From an uncultured Prevotella sp. (GTDB taxonomy: Bacteria; Bacteroidota; Bacteroidia; Bacteroidales; Bacteroidaceae), in the NCBI GenBank assembly GCA_938023885.1, contig CALJCU010000100.1, positions 1 through 7,638 of the forward strand: a DNA stretch of 7,638 bases. Direction: 5' to 3'. The translations under genes were made by a program, and so were the position numbers. Positions 1-7,048 of the stretch are shown one piece after another. The notes under the pieces were generated by a model. That model worked only from the letters and a program-made list of their open reading frames with translations. It was not told the DNA's origin and did no database searches. Within the stretch, counting starts at the first letter, position 1. The number at the start of each line of letters is the position of its first letter.

Positions 1-11
1 GTTTACGAGTG

Positions 12-41
12 CAAAGTTAGTTGTTTTTTCTAAATGTTCAA
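12..41 (-). promoter_or_regulatory. Bacteroidota-type promoter firing leftward out of the window
   Basis: On the minus strand the -7 element TAACTTTG (12-19) matches the Bacteroidales consensus TAnnTTTG exactly and is followed by C, as is common in this group. A -33 element, TTG within GTTGAA (39-41), lies 19 nt upstream, the same spacing as in the gltB promoter of this window. Transcription would start around base 3-7 and proceed leftward, so the gene served lies outside the window. It sits behind the gltD terminator, which fits a new transcription unit. The identity of the downstream gene cannot be seen. Confidence 0.7.
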
Positions 42-89
42 CTATTCTTTAAGAAAAACAATCAGTTTTATAGTTATTTTACAATTGGT

Positions 90-121
90 GTTAATTAGAA
101 AGGTAATGTTAATTAAAAAGG
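90..121. repeat. Short direct repeat, two 14-bp copies with 18-bp period
   Basis: GTTAATTAGAAAGG (90-103) and GTTAATTAAAAAGG (108-121) differ at one base and are separated by TAAT. The second copy overlaps the outer arm and T-tract of the gltD terminator, and both lie upstream of the leftward promoter at 12-41. It may be a paired regulator site, a relic of local duplication, or chance in AT-rich DNA. No function can be assigned. Confidence 0.45.
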
Positions 122-148
122 CAGGACGCCCACTGGTATCCTGCCTTT
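113..148 (-). terminator. Intrinsic terminator of the gltBD operon
   Basis: A perfect 10-bp inverted repeat, AAAGGCAGGA (117-126) with TCCTGCCTTT (139-148), encloses a 12-nt loop. On the minus strand it is followed directly by a T-rich tail (TTTTTAATT, read through 119 to 111), the standard rho-independent layout. It begins 26 nt after the gltD stop codon, so it ends the gltB-gltD transcript. The stem also has TTTGTT on its other side, so some activity in the plus direction is possible, but no plus-strand gene needs it. Confidence 0.85.
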
Positions 149-174
149 GTTAAAATATAAAATTGATAGGTCGG

Positions 175-1587
175 TTACTTTCTCAAGTAACCATCCACTT
201 CGGCAGCTGCTTTTCTGCCGCTAGCCAATGCGCATACCACAAGGCTTGCACCATTGGCAGCATCTCCTGCTACAAAGACATTTGCCGGGTATTCAGTTTG
301 TTGCGGTCTCAGGAATCCCATGGCGAGGAGCACCATGTCTGCCTTGATGGTCTCCGGGTCTTTGGCGGGTTTCATGATAGGCCGTCCTCCGTTGGGATTA
401 GGTTCCCACGTTATTTCCTGTACTTTTACCCCCGTGAGTTTACCATTCTTTCCGAGGAACTCGAGAGAGTTGATGTTCCACCGGCGGATACAGCCTTCTT
501 CGTGCGCGAAGGTTGTCTTCAGTGTGCGAGGCCAATCAGGCCATGGATTCTTCGGATCGTCGGGACCGTCTACAGGCTTAGGCATGATCTCAATCTGCGT
601 CACACTTTTCGATCCCTGGCGATGGGCAGTGCCGATGCAGTCGGATCCTGTGTCACCACCTCCGATGACCAGAACGTCTTTACCTTTGGCGTTGACGAGC
701 TGGTCTTTGGGGAAGTCTTCTCCCATCAGCACTCTGTTCTGCTGGGAAAGCATTTCGAGGGCAAAGTAGACACCTTTAAGGTCACGGCCAGGAATCTTCA
801 GGTCACGTGCCTGTGGAGTTCCTGTGCAGACTACGACGGCATCGTATTCCTTAGACAACTGCTCGATGGTTGTTTTCTTTGTCTTCTCAAGCGTGTTGTC
901 GTTCTGGATGCGGGTGGGCTCTGTCGGGTTGACAGGCACAAGCATTACACCGAACTCAAACTTGATGCTTTCCTGCCTAAGAATGTTGATCCTGCGGTCG
1001 ATGATGGCCTTGTTCAGCTTGAAGTTAGGAATACCGAACCGCAGCAGACCACCGGCATCCTCACGGGCGTCATACACTGTCACGTTATAACCTTTCTGGT
1101 TGAGTTGTGTGGCAACGCTGAGTCCTGAGGGTCCTGCGCCAACAACAGCAACCTTCTTTCCATTGCGCGTGGGAATGTGTGGATGCACGAAGTCCTCGTT
1201 GTAAGCATATTCGATGATGGCAGCCTCGTTCTCACGGTTGGTCGTTGGCTCGTGCTCCATCAAATTGAGCACGCAGGCCTTCTCACAGAGTCCCGGGCAT
1301 ACACGTCCTGTGAACTCGGGAAAGTCGTTTGTCTCACTAAGGAGCTCGTAGGCGAGCTTCCAGTCGCCTTTGTAGAGAGCATCGTTCCACTCTGGCGTCT
1401 TATTGTGCAGCGGACAAGCCCAGTGACAGAAGGGTACGCCGCAGTCCATGCAGCGGCTTGCCTGCAGTTGCCTGTCACGTGAGTTGAGCGTCTGCTCCAC
1501 CTCACCGAAATCATGTATTCTATCGTGTATCGGACGGTAGCCGGCTTCTTTCCGCTCTACCTCCAAAAAACCTTTTGGATTACCCAT
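175..1587 (-). CDS. gltD: Glutamate synthase small (beta) subunit, NAD(P)H-dependent
   Basis: This 470-residue protein is the electron-input subunit of GOGAT: it oxidises NAD(P)H at FAD and passes electrons through iron-sulfur clusters to the FMN of GltB in the cytoplasm. The N-terminal region (about 1-130) carries two cysteine groups typical of the family's [4Fe-4S] clusters: Cys46, 49, 54, 58 and Cys97, 101, 105. The FAD Rossmann motif GAGPSG is at 150-155. The second nucleotide-binding motif, GGGDTGSDC at 309-317, is the usual NADPH site. The C-terminal FAD contact AGDAANGASL is at 440-449. The start is fixed because an in-frame TAA lies two codons upstream (TAA GAT ATG). There is no Shine-Dalgarno sequence, and the leader is A/T-rich. 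The length is normal for GltD, but about 20 hydrophilic residues near 218-243 look like an insertion. It is the second gene of the operon, 140 bp after gltB, and is followed by a strong terminator. NADPH over NADH preference is assumed from the family, not read from the sequence. Confidence 0.97.
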   Translation of the reverse strand: MGNPKGFLEVERKEAGYRPIHDRIHDFGEVEQTLNSRDRQLQASRCMDCGVPFCHWACPLHNKTPEWNDALYKGDWKLAYELLSETNDFPEFTGRVCPGLCEKACVLNLMEHEPTTNRENEAAIIEYAYNEDFVHPHIPTRNGKKVAVVGAGPSGLSVATQLNQKGYNVTVYDAREDAGGLLRFGIPNFKLNKAIIDRRINILRQESIKFEFGVMLVPVNPTEPTRIQNDNTLEKTKKTTIEQLSKEYDAVVVCTGTPQARDLKIPGRDLKGVYFALEMLSQQNRVLMGEDFPKDQLVNAKGKDVLVIGGGDTGSDCIGTAHRQGSKSVTQIEIMPKPVDGPDDPKNPWPDWPRTLKTTFAHEEGCIRRWNINSLEFLGKNGKLTGVKVQEITWEPNPNGGRPIMKPAKDPETIKADMVLLAMGFLRPQQTEYPANVFVAGDAANGASLVVCALASGRKAAAEVDGYLRK

Positions 1588-1727
1588 ATCTTAATGTTTA
1601 ATTATTAATGTTGAGTATTGAATGTGTCGCGTTAGCGGTGAAAATTTGTTATAATTATCAGTTGTCAATCATTCACTGCTCCGCGGCTCATTCATCATTA
1701 ATCAATTCACATTTCACATTATTAATA
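1588..1727. repeat. Intergenic spacer between gltB and gltD with repeat-like sequence
   Basis: The 140 bp between the gltB stop and gltD start contain no plausible gene. The sequence is made of degenerate short units: TTCACAT twice in tandem (1706-1719), several ATTCA/CATTCA/CAATTCAC variants between 1667 and 1712, a GC-rich CCGCGG core (1681-1686), and GCGTTAGCGG (1629-1638). I find neither a TAnnTTTG promoter nor a T-tailed hairpin on the minus strand, so gltD is most likely transcribed from the gltB promoter. The composition, unlike the flanking genes, recalls dispersed extragenic repeats that I associate with Prevotella-like genomes. That resemblance is from memory and needs a genome-wide search. 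Confidence 0.4.
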
Positions 1728-4700
1728 TTAATAGTCTCTCTGAATGTCGGATATCTTCTGCTGGAGTTTCCTCACTTGCTCTTCCTGCAGCACACGCTTG
1801 TATTCGATAGGTACAATCTGGATGAAGTCTTCCACGTAGCGGTTCCAGTCGTCAAGCATCGTGCGGGCGAGCTTAGAGCCTGTGTAGAGATAGTGCTGGC
1901 GTATGAGTTCATGGAGCTCCTTGCGATAGGTTGTATCCTCCACGAGATTGATCTCCACCATTCCCATGTTACAGTAGTAGTCGAAGTTGTGGTCCTTGTC
2001 CCAGACATAAGCCACACCGCCAGACATACCGGCGGCGAAGTTGCGGCCTGTCTTTCCGAGGACAACGATGCGTCCGCCAGTCATATACTCGCAGCAGTGG
2101 TCACCGGCACCTTCAACAACGGCGATGGCACCGGAGTTTCTCACAGCGAAGCGTTCGCCGACCTTACCGTTGACATACAACTCTCCGGTCGTAGCACCAT
2201 AGAGACCCGTGTTACCGGCTATGGTGTTGTCTTCAGCGTTGAAGTTGGACCGGATCGGCGGCAGAATACTGATACGGCCGCCGGAGAGACCCTTGGCGAA
2301 ATAGTCGTTCGTCTCACCTTCGAGCCTGAAGTTGACTCCATGAACGAGGAACGCGCCGAAGCTCTGACCTGCAGATCCCTTGAAGCGTATGTTGATGGTA
2401 TCCTCCGGAAGACCTTCTTCACCATATTTCTCAGCGATGATGCCCGAGAGCATAGCGCCCACGGCACGGTTCGTGTTGTGGATGGCAAAGTCGAGGTTCA
2501 CCTCTTCCTTGTCCTGGATTGACCTCTGTGCGCCGGCAATGATCTGCTGGTCGAGAAGGTTATGGAGCTCGTGGTCCTGTGTCTTCGTGCAGTAGAGGCT
2601 CACGTCGCCGGTCTCTTTCTCCTCCAGGCGAGAGAAGTCGAGACTGTCCCATTTAGCCTGGACCTTAGGCGGAACGGGAGCCCAAATCTTGGAAGTATCG
2701 CGCTGGGTGATCAGTTCGGTGTGACCGACGATATCGTTGAGACTTGTGAAGCCCGTCTCTGCGAGATACTCGCGGACGTGCTGTGCCAGGAATGTGAAGT
2801 AGTTGATGACATAGTGGTAGTCACCGCGGAAATGTTTGCGCAGGCGCTCATCCTGTGTTGCTACACCCATAGGACAGGTGTTGGACGAGCATTTACGCAT
2901 CATGACACAGCCGAGGGTAATCAACGGGGCTGTACCGAAGCCGAACTCCTCAGCACCGAGCAAAGCCATGATGATGATGTCGCGTGCCGACTTCATCTGA
3001 CCGTCTACCTGGAGGCGGGTCAGCGAGCGCAGGCCATTCTTGACAAGTGTCTGCTGGGTCTCGGCGATACCGATTTCTGGTGGGATACCGGCGAAGCGCA
3101 TGGATGATGCGGGGCTTGCACCTGTACCGCCCTCTGCACCGGAGACGACCACGAGGTCGGCCTTGGCTTTGACGACACCGGCGGCGATGGTGCCTACGCC
3201 ACTCTCTGCCACGAGCTTCACGCTGATGGCAGCCTTTGGATTGACGTTCTTCAAGTCGAAGATGAGCTGTTTCAGATCCTCGATAGAGTAGATGTCGTGA
3301 TGAGGCGGGGGAGAAATAAGGGAGATTCCGGGAATAGAGTTGCGTGTCCTGGCGATAATCTGGTTGACCTTGAATCCGGGGAGTTGGCCGCCCTCACCAG
3401 GCTTTGCACCCTGAGCAACCTTGATCTGAATCTCCTCAGCATTGACAAGATATTCTGTTGTTACACCGAAACGGCCGGAGGCCACTTGTTTGGTCTTTGA
3501 TGAGAGACTGATGCCGTCCGCTGTCTTGTGGTAGCGCTCATTGTCCTCACCGCCCTCACCGGTATTGGAACGCGAGCCGAGCTTGTTCATGGCCAGACAG
3601 AGCGCCTCATGAGCTTCGGCAGACAGAGCACCGAATGACATGGCGCCGGTAACAAAGTGCTTGACAATCTTCTCCACGGGTTCAACCTTGTCGATATCTA
3701 TCGGGTTGCGCTTCCAGTCGAGGAAGTCACGCAGGAACAGAGGCTCCGGTTTATTGTCAACGAGATTCTCAAACTTCTTGAACAACTCATAGTTGCCGGT
3801 ACGCGTTGCGAGCTGTAATGTGGCAATGGTCTCGGGATTCCAGGCGTGCTTGATGCCATCCTCGCGCCAATGAAACTGTCCGAGGTTAGGCAGCGGACGC
3901 TCGATGTCCATCTGTTCCTCCTTGATAGCCTTGTCGTGATAAGCCTTTGCATCACGGACGATGGTGTCAAGACCAATACCGCCGACAGTACTCGTCTCAG
4001 TACCGAAGTAAGTGCGGAGCAGACCTTCCGAAAGACCAATGGACTCGAAGATCTGAGCGCCACGGTAAGAGCGGATAGTAGAGACACCCATCTTTGCCAT
4101 GATCTTCAGAAGGCCTTTCTTCACGGCATTAATGTAGTTGGCCTCAGCAGTAGCATAGTTTTCCTGGATCTTGCCTTTCTTAACGAGGTCGTCAAGGATA
4201 GCATAAACCATATATGGGCACAGTGCGGAAGCACCGTAGCCTAAGAGTAAGGCAGCGTGCATCACCTCACGGATCTCACCGCTTTCCACAATCAAAGCGG
4301 TCTGTACACGCTTGCCAGTATCGATGAGATAGTGGTGTACGGCACTGACAGCGAGGAGAGAAGGCATGGCAACGTGATCTTTGTCTACATCGCGGTCGGA
4401 GAGAATGATATAGTTGTAACCTTCATCCACACTCTGCTCTGCGTCGTGGCAGAGTTTGTCGAGTGCCTCACGTAGCGCTTCACCCGGATGTTCGGAGCCT
4501 TCCGGTGACGGTGTGAATGTGATGCTGAGCTTGCGTGTGTTGAAGCCTTTATAGCGAATGTTCTGAAGAATATCCAGCTGACTGTTGGTTAAGATAGGAT
4601 GTGGGAGGCGCACCATCTTGCAGTTGGTCTCATTGGGGTTAAGAATACCCGTACCCACACGACCGATATACTCTGCGAGACTCATGACGAGCTGCTCACG

Positions 4701-6251
4701 GATAGAGTCGATAGCCGGGTTGGTGACTTGTGCGAACTGTTGACGGAAATAGTTGAAGAAGATCTGTGGCTGGTCAGACAGAACGGCAAGCGGTGTGTCA
4801 TTACCCATGGAAGCCGTGGGCTCTTGGCCTTTGATAGCCATTGGGATAAGTGTATCCGACACATCTTCCTCACCGAATCCAAACTCCACCTCTTTGGCCC
4901 TGAGGTTCTCAACAGCATTGCTCACCTTACGGCCTGTATGAATCTTCTCGAGCTGAATACGGTTGGTGTTCAGCCACTGGCGGTACGGATGTTCGTGAGC
5001 CAGACGGTCCTTAATCTCACCGTCATAGTAGATCTTGCCTTCCTGAGTATCGATAAGGAGAATCTTACCCGGCTGCAGACGTCCCTTCTCAGCGATGACT
5101 GTCGGGTCGAAGTCCATGACGCCGACCTCAGAGGCAACAACAATGGTTCCATTCTTCGTAATAGTATACCTGGCAGGACGCAGACCGTTACGGTCAAGCA
5201 TGCCGCCGGCATAGCGGCCGTCGGAGAACAGCAGGGCAGCAGGACCGTCCCACGGTTCCATCAGAATGGAGTGATACTCGTAGAAAGCCTTGATATCCTC
5301 AGAGATGGGGTTCTTATCGTTGAAGCTCTCGGGCACCATGATGCTCAGCGCCTTCGGCAGCGGCATGCCGTTCATGACGAAGAACTCGAAGACGTTGTCG
5401 AGACTTGCCGAGTCACTCATGTTGGGCTGGATGATAGGTGAAATCTCGTGGATGTCACCCAACGTATCAGAGGACAGCACAGCTTCACGCGCTTTCATCC
5501 AGGAGCGGTTGCCACGGATGGTATTGATCTCACCGTTGTGTGCCAACAGACGGAAAGGCTGAGCCAGTGACCATGTCGGGAACGTATTTGTTGAGAAACG
5601 GCTGTGCACAAGGGCCAGGCCGCTTGTGAGGTAGCTGTTGGTCAAGTCAGGGTAATACTGACGGAGCTGAAGGCTCGACAGCATACCTTTATATACGATG
5701 TTCTTGCTGGAGAGTGAGCAAATGTAGAAGTCCTTGTCATGGACGCGGCGCTCTATTTTCTTTCGGATGATATAGAGCATACGCTCAAAGACTGGCACGT
5801 TGTCATCGGACACACCCGTGACGAAAACCTGTTTGATGGCAGGCTCCGACTCCGCAGCAGCCTCGCCGAGGCAGTCCGGGTTGGTGGGAACAGTGCGCAG
5901 GTGCATGAGCTGTAAACCCTCGTGCTCTATCTCCTCAATCATGATGGAGAGAATCTCCTGCTGGCGTTTCTCGTCCTTAGGTAAGAATATGAGTCCGGTG
6001 CCATATTTTCCCTTTTCTGGTACGGGGATGCCTTGAAGAAGAATAAACTCATGGGGAATCTGAAGCAGGATACCTGCTCCGTCACCTGTCTTGCCGTCAG
6101 CACCTTCTGCGCCACGGTGACGTAAGTTCTCAAGAACTTTCAGGGCATCGTCAACAAGCTGATGACTCTTTCCGCCATGGATGTTCACTACCATTCCTAC
6201 GCCACAAGCGTCATGCTCGTAGGAACTGTTGTACAGTCCATTTGTTTGCAT
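1728..6251 (-). CDS. gltB: Glutamate synthase large (alpha) subunit
   Basis: This 1507-residue protein is the catalytic subunit of GOGAT. It hydrolyses glutamine, channels the ammonia about 30 angstroms through the protein, and makes glutamate from 2-oxoglutarate at FMN. Domains in order: class II glutamine amidotransferase (about 16-430) with nucleophile Cys16 in EHDACGVG and the NGEINT oxyanion segment at 239-244; a central domain (about 480-780); the FMN synthase barrel (about 830-1210) with GAMSFGALS at 869-877, EGGTGASP from 1040, and the [3Fe-4S] ligands Cys1115, Cys1121, Cys1126 in the expected C-x5-C-x4-C spacing; and a C-terminal GXGXG beta-helix domain (about 1260-1480). The start is fixed by an in-frame TAG two codons upstream, so the propeptide removed to expose Cys16 is 15 residues long, shorter than that of Escherichia coli GltB. 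All key residues are present and the length matches the bacterial family. Its promoter is at 6290-6320, and gltD follows. The partner GltD next door rules out a ferredoxin-type single-subunit enzyme as the likeliest reading. Confidence 0.98.
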   Translation of the reverse strand: MQTNGLYNSSYEHDACGVGMVVNIHGGKSHQLVDDALKVLENLRHRGAEGADGKTGDGAGILLQIPHEFILLQGIPVPEKGKYGTGLIFLPKDEKRQQEILSIMIEEIEHEGLQLMHLRTVPTNPDCLGEAAAESEPAIKQVFVTGVSDDNVPVFERMLYIIRKKIERRVHDKDFYICSLSSKNIVYKGMLSSLQLRQYYPDLTNSYLTSGLALVHSRFSTNTFPTWSLAQPFRLLAHNGEINTIRGNRSWMKAREAVLSSDTLGDIHEISPIIQPNMSDSASLDNVFEFFVMNGMPLPKALSIMVPESFNDKNPISEDIKAFYEYHSILMEPWDGPAALLFSDGRYAGGMLDRNGLRPARYTITKNGTIVVASEVGVMDFDPTVIAEKGRLQPGKILLIDTQEGKIYYDGEIKDRLAHEHPYRQWLNTNRIQLEKIHTGRKVSNAVENLRAKEVEFGFGEEDVSDTLIPMAIKGQEPTASMGNDTPLAVLSDQPQIFFNYFRQQFAQVTNPAIDSIREQLVMSLAEYIGRVGTGILNPNETNCKMVRLPHPILTNSQLDILQNIRYKGFNTRKLSITFTPSPEGSEHPGEALREALDKLCHDAEQSVDEGYNYIILSDRDVDKDHVAMPSLLAVSAVHHYLIDTGKRVQTALIVESGEIREVMHAALLLGYGASALCPYMVYAILDDLVKKGKIQENYATAEANYINAVKKGLLKIMAKMGVSTIRSYRGAQIFESIGLSEGLLRTYFGTETSTVGGIGLDTIVRDAKAYHDKAIKEEQMDIERPLPNLGQFHWREDGIKHAWNPETIATLQLATRTGNYELFKKFENLVDNKPEPLFLRDFLDWKRNPIDIDKVEPVEKIVKHFVTGAMSFGALSAEAHEALCLAMNKLGSRSNTGEGGEDNERYHKTADGISLSSKTKQVASGRFGVTTEYLVNAEEIQIKVAQGAKPGEGGQLPGFKVNQIIARTRNSIPGISLISPPPHHDIYSIEDLKQLIFDLKNVNPKAAISVKLVAESGVGTIAAGVVKAKADLVVVSGAEGGTGASPASSMRFAGIPPEIGIAETQQTLVKNGLRSLTRLQVDGQMKSARDIIIMALLGAEEFGFGTAPLITLGCVMMRKCSSNTCPMGVATQDERLRKHFRGDYHYVINYFTFLAQHVREYLAETGFTSLNDIVGHTELITQRDTSKIWAPVPPKVQAKWDSLDFSRLEEKETGDVSLYCTKTQDHELHNLLDQQIIAGAQRSIQDKEEVNLDFAIHNTNRAVGAMLSGIIAEKYGEEGLPEDTINIRFKGSAGQSFGAFLVHGVNFRLEGETNDYFAKGLSGGRISILPPIRSNFNAEDNTIAGNTGLYGATTGELYVNGKVGERFAVRNSGAIAVVEGAGDHCCEYMTGGRIVVLGKTGRNFAAGMSGGVAYVWDKDHNFDYYCNMGMVEINLVEDTTYRKELHELIRQHYLYTGSKLARTMLDDWNRYVEDFIQIVPIEYKRVLQEEQVRKLQQKISDIQRDY

Positions 6252-6289
6252 TTGCTAATGTTTTTGTAATTTACCTGTCAATTCATTTG

Positions 6290-6320
6290 CAAAATTAAGC
6301 AATTTAATGCTAAAAAGAAA
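6290..6320 (-). promoter_or_regulatory. Promoter of the gltBD operon
   Basis: On the minus strand the -7 element TAATTTTG (6290-6297) is an exact TAnnTTTG match and is followed by C. The -33 position has TTTC (6317-6320), one base off TTTG, with a 19-nt spacer, the same spacing as in the promoter at the left edge. Transcription would begin near 6283, giving a leader of only about 30 nt before the gltB ATG. That is too short for a riboswitch. No Shine-Dalgarno sequence is present; the leader just before ATG is A-rich, as usual in Bacteroidota. Confidence 0.7.
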
Positions 6321-6337
6321 GTAAAACCGCAGTTTTA
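6311..6337 (-). terminator. Possible weak terminator of the polysaccharide gene cluster
   Basis: A perfect 6-bp stem TAAAAC/GTTTTA (6322-6327 with 6332-6337) has a 4-nt loop and is followed on the minus strand by CTTTCTTTTT (6312-6321). Imperfect A-T pairing extends the stem outward. The stem is AT-rich, so termination may be inefficient. The T-rich tail contains the -33 element of the gltB promoter, so the end of one unit and the start of the next share sequence. It lies about 135 nt after the sugar transferase stop codon. Confidence 0.4.
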
Positions 6338-6384
6338 TTTATTCTTCGGTTGTCTTTTAACAGTTTTGTGATAATTTGAAAGCA

Positions 6385-6407
6385 TTATGAGGCTTATAGA
6401 GCCATAA
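6385..6407. other. Bulged hairpin in the intergenic region
   Basis: TTATGAGGCT (6385-6394) pairs with AGCCATAA (6400-6407): TTATG with CATAA and GCT with AGC, leaving a 2-nt bulge and a 5-nt loop. No T-run follows on either strand, so it is not a standard terminator. It may be part of a structured 3' untranslated region or an operator-like palindrome upstream of the gltB promoter; nothing decides between these. Around it (6338-6443) I see no gene. Confidence 0.3.
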
Positions 6408-6443
6408 GACAATGATAAAAGTGGGGAATAGTCAACAGATTGT

Positions 6444-6472
6444 CGTTTTGCGGATAAATATGCAGCAAAACG
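6444..6472 (-). other. Hairpin directly after the sugar transferase stop codon
   Basis: A perfect 8-bp inverted repeat, CGTTTTGC (6444-6451) with GCAAAACG (6465-6472), encloses 13 nt and begins at the base next to the TGA stop codon (6473-6475). On the minus strand it is followed by ACAATCTG, with no T-run, so it does not meet the intrinsic terminator pattern. It may protect the mRNA 3' end or mark a processing site. Confidence 0.45.
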
Positions 6473-7048
6473 TCAGAATACTTTCCCGGAAACAATGTTA
6501 AGGAAAGTCTTAAAGAGGATGGAAGCGTCCATCCACAAAGAATGGTGATGGAGGTAGAAAAGGTCAAGGTCCAGGCGGCGCAGCATCTTCTCCATCGTGT
6601 CGGCGTAGCCATTATATAAGGTGGCATAGCTCGTTACCCCTGGGCGGAGCGCATAGAGCTGCTCGTATCTCGGGTCGTACTGCATGATCCGGTCAATATA
6701 ATATTTGCGCTCCGGGCGGGGACCGGTGAACGCCATGTCACCCTTGACGACATTCAACAACTGGGGCAGTTCGTCAAGGTGGTGCTTTCGCAGTAGGGCA
6801 CCGATATGCGTCAGCCTCGGATCGTTGGGCATCTCAACAAGTTTGGGTATGCCACCGTCTTCCGCATCTTTCTTCATGGTGCGGAACTTGTAGATCATGA
6901 ACGGCTTGCCGTGACGGCCTATGCGTTCCTGGCTGTAGATGACGGGCAGTCCGTCTTCGCGTTTGATAGCGATGGCACAGAAAGCCATGAGCGGTGAGAA
7001 GATCACAAGACAGACAACAGCCAATACGAAGTCTATACCTCTTTTCAT
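6473..7048 (-). CDS. Monotopic phosphoglycosyl transferase (bacterial sugar transferase, PglC/WcaJ type)
   Basis: This 191-residue protein belongs to the bacterial sugar transferase family, which transfers a sugar-1-phosphate from a UDP-sugar to undecaprenyl phosphate at the inner face of the cytoplasmic membrane, starting a polysaccharide or glycan unit. An N-terminal hydrophobic segment (about 5-28) contains Ser18-Pro19, the helix-break pair that makes this a re-entrant membrane helix in the family. Further landmarks are YKFRTM (53-58), the catalytic Asp92-Glu93 in LDELPQL, GPRPE (109-113) and RPG (135-137). The size matches the minimal PglC-type core, without the extra membrane domain of long WcaJ/WbaP proteins. 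Its ATG overlaps the upstream gene's stop as ATGA, which suggests translational coupling; no Shine-Dalgarno sequence is seen. The sugar cannot be told from sequence. The basic N-terminus (MKRG) and intact motifs support this start and an active enzyme. Confidence 0.92.
   Translation of the reverse strand: MKRGIDFVLAVVCLVIFSPLMAFCAIAIKREDGLPVIYSQERIGRHGKPFMIYKFRTMKKDAEDGGIPKLVEMPNDPRLTHIGALLRKHHLDELPQLLNVVKGDMAFTGPRPERKYYIDRIMQYDPRYEQLYALRPGVTSYATLYNGYADTMEKMLRRLDLDLFYLHHHSLWMDASILFKTFLNIVSGKVF

Noticed and set aside
163..1128. Long plus-strand open frame opposite gltD (321 codons)
   Set aside because: It lies entirely antisense to a clear gltD, shows no recognisable domain, and has no promoter or start context. 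Long antisense frames are expected opposite biased coding sequence.
1588..1727. A separate promoter for gltD in the spacer
   Set aside because: No TAnnTTTG element is present on the minus strand in this stretch, so a dedicated promoter is not supported.
1608..2522. Plus-strand open frame of 304 codons spanning the gltB-gltD spacer and the 3' end of gltB
   Set aside because: Most of it is the mirror of the conserved GXGXG domain of GltB. The part in the spacer is low-complexity repeat-like sequence.
4599..5441. Plus-strand open frame of 280 codons opposite gltB
   Set aside because: It is antisense to the glutaminase and central domains of GltB, whose motifs are intact. The translated sequence has no family features.
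6394..6627. Minus-strand 77-codon frame across the end of the sugar transferase
   Set aside because: Its first two thirds are an out-of-frame shadow of the sugar transferase C-terminus, and the rest is hairpin-rich intergenic DNA. It resembles no known protein.
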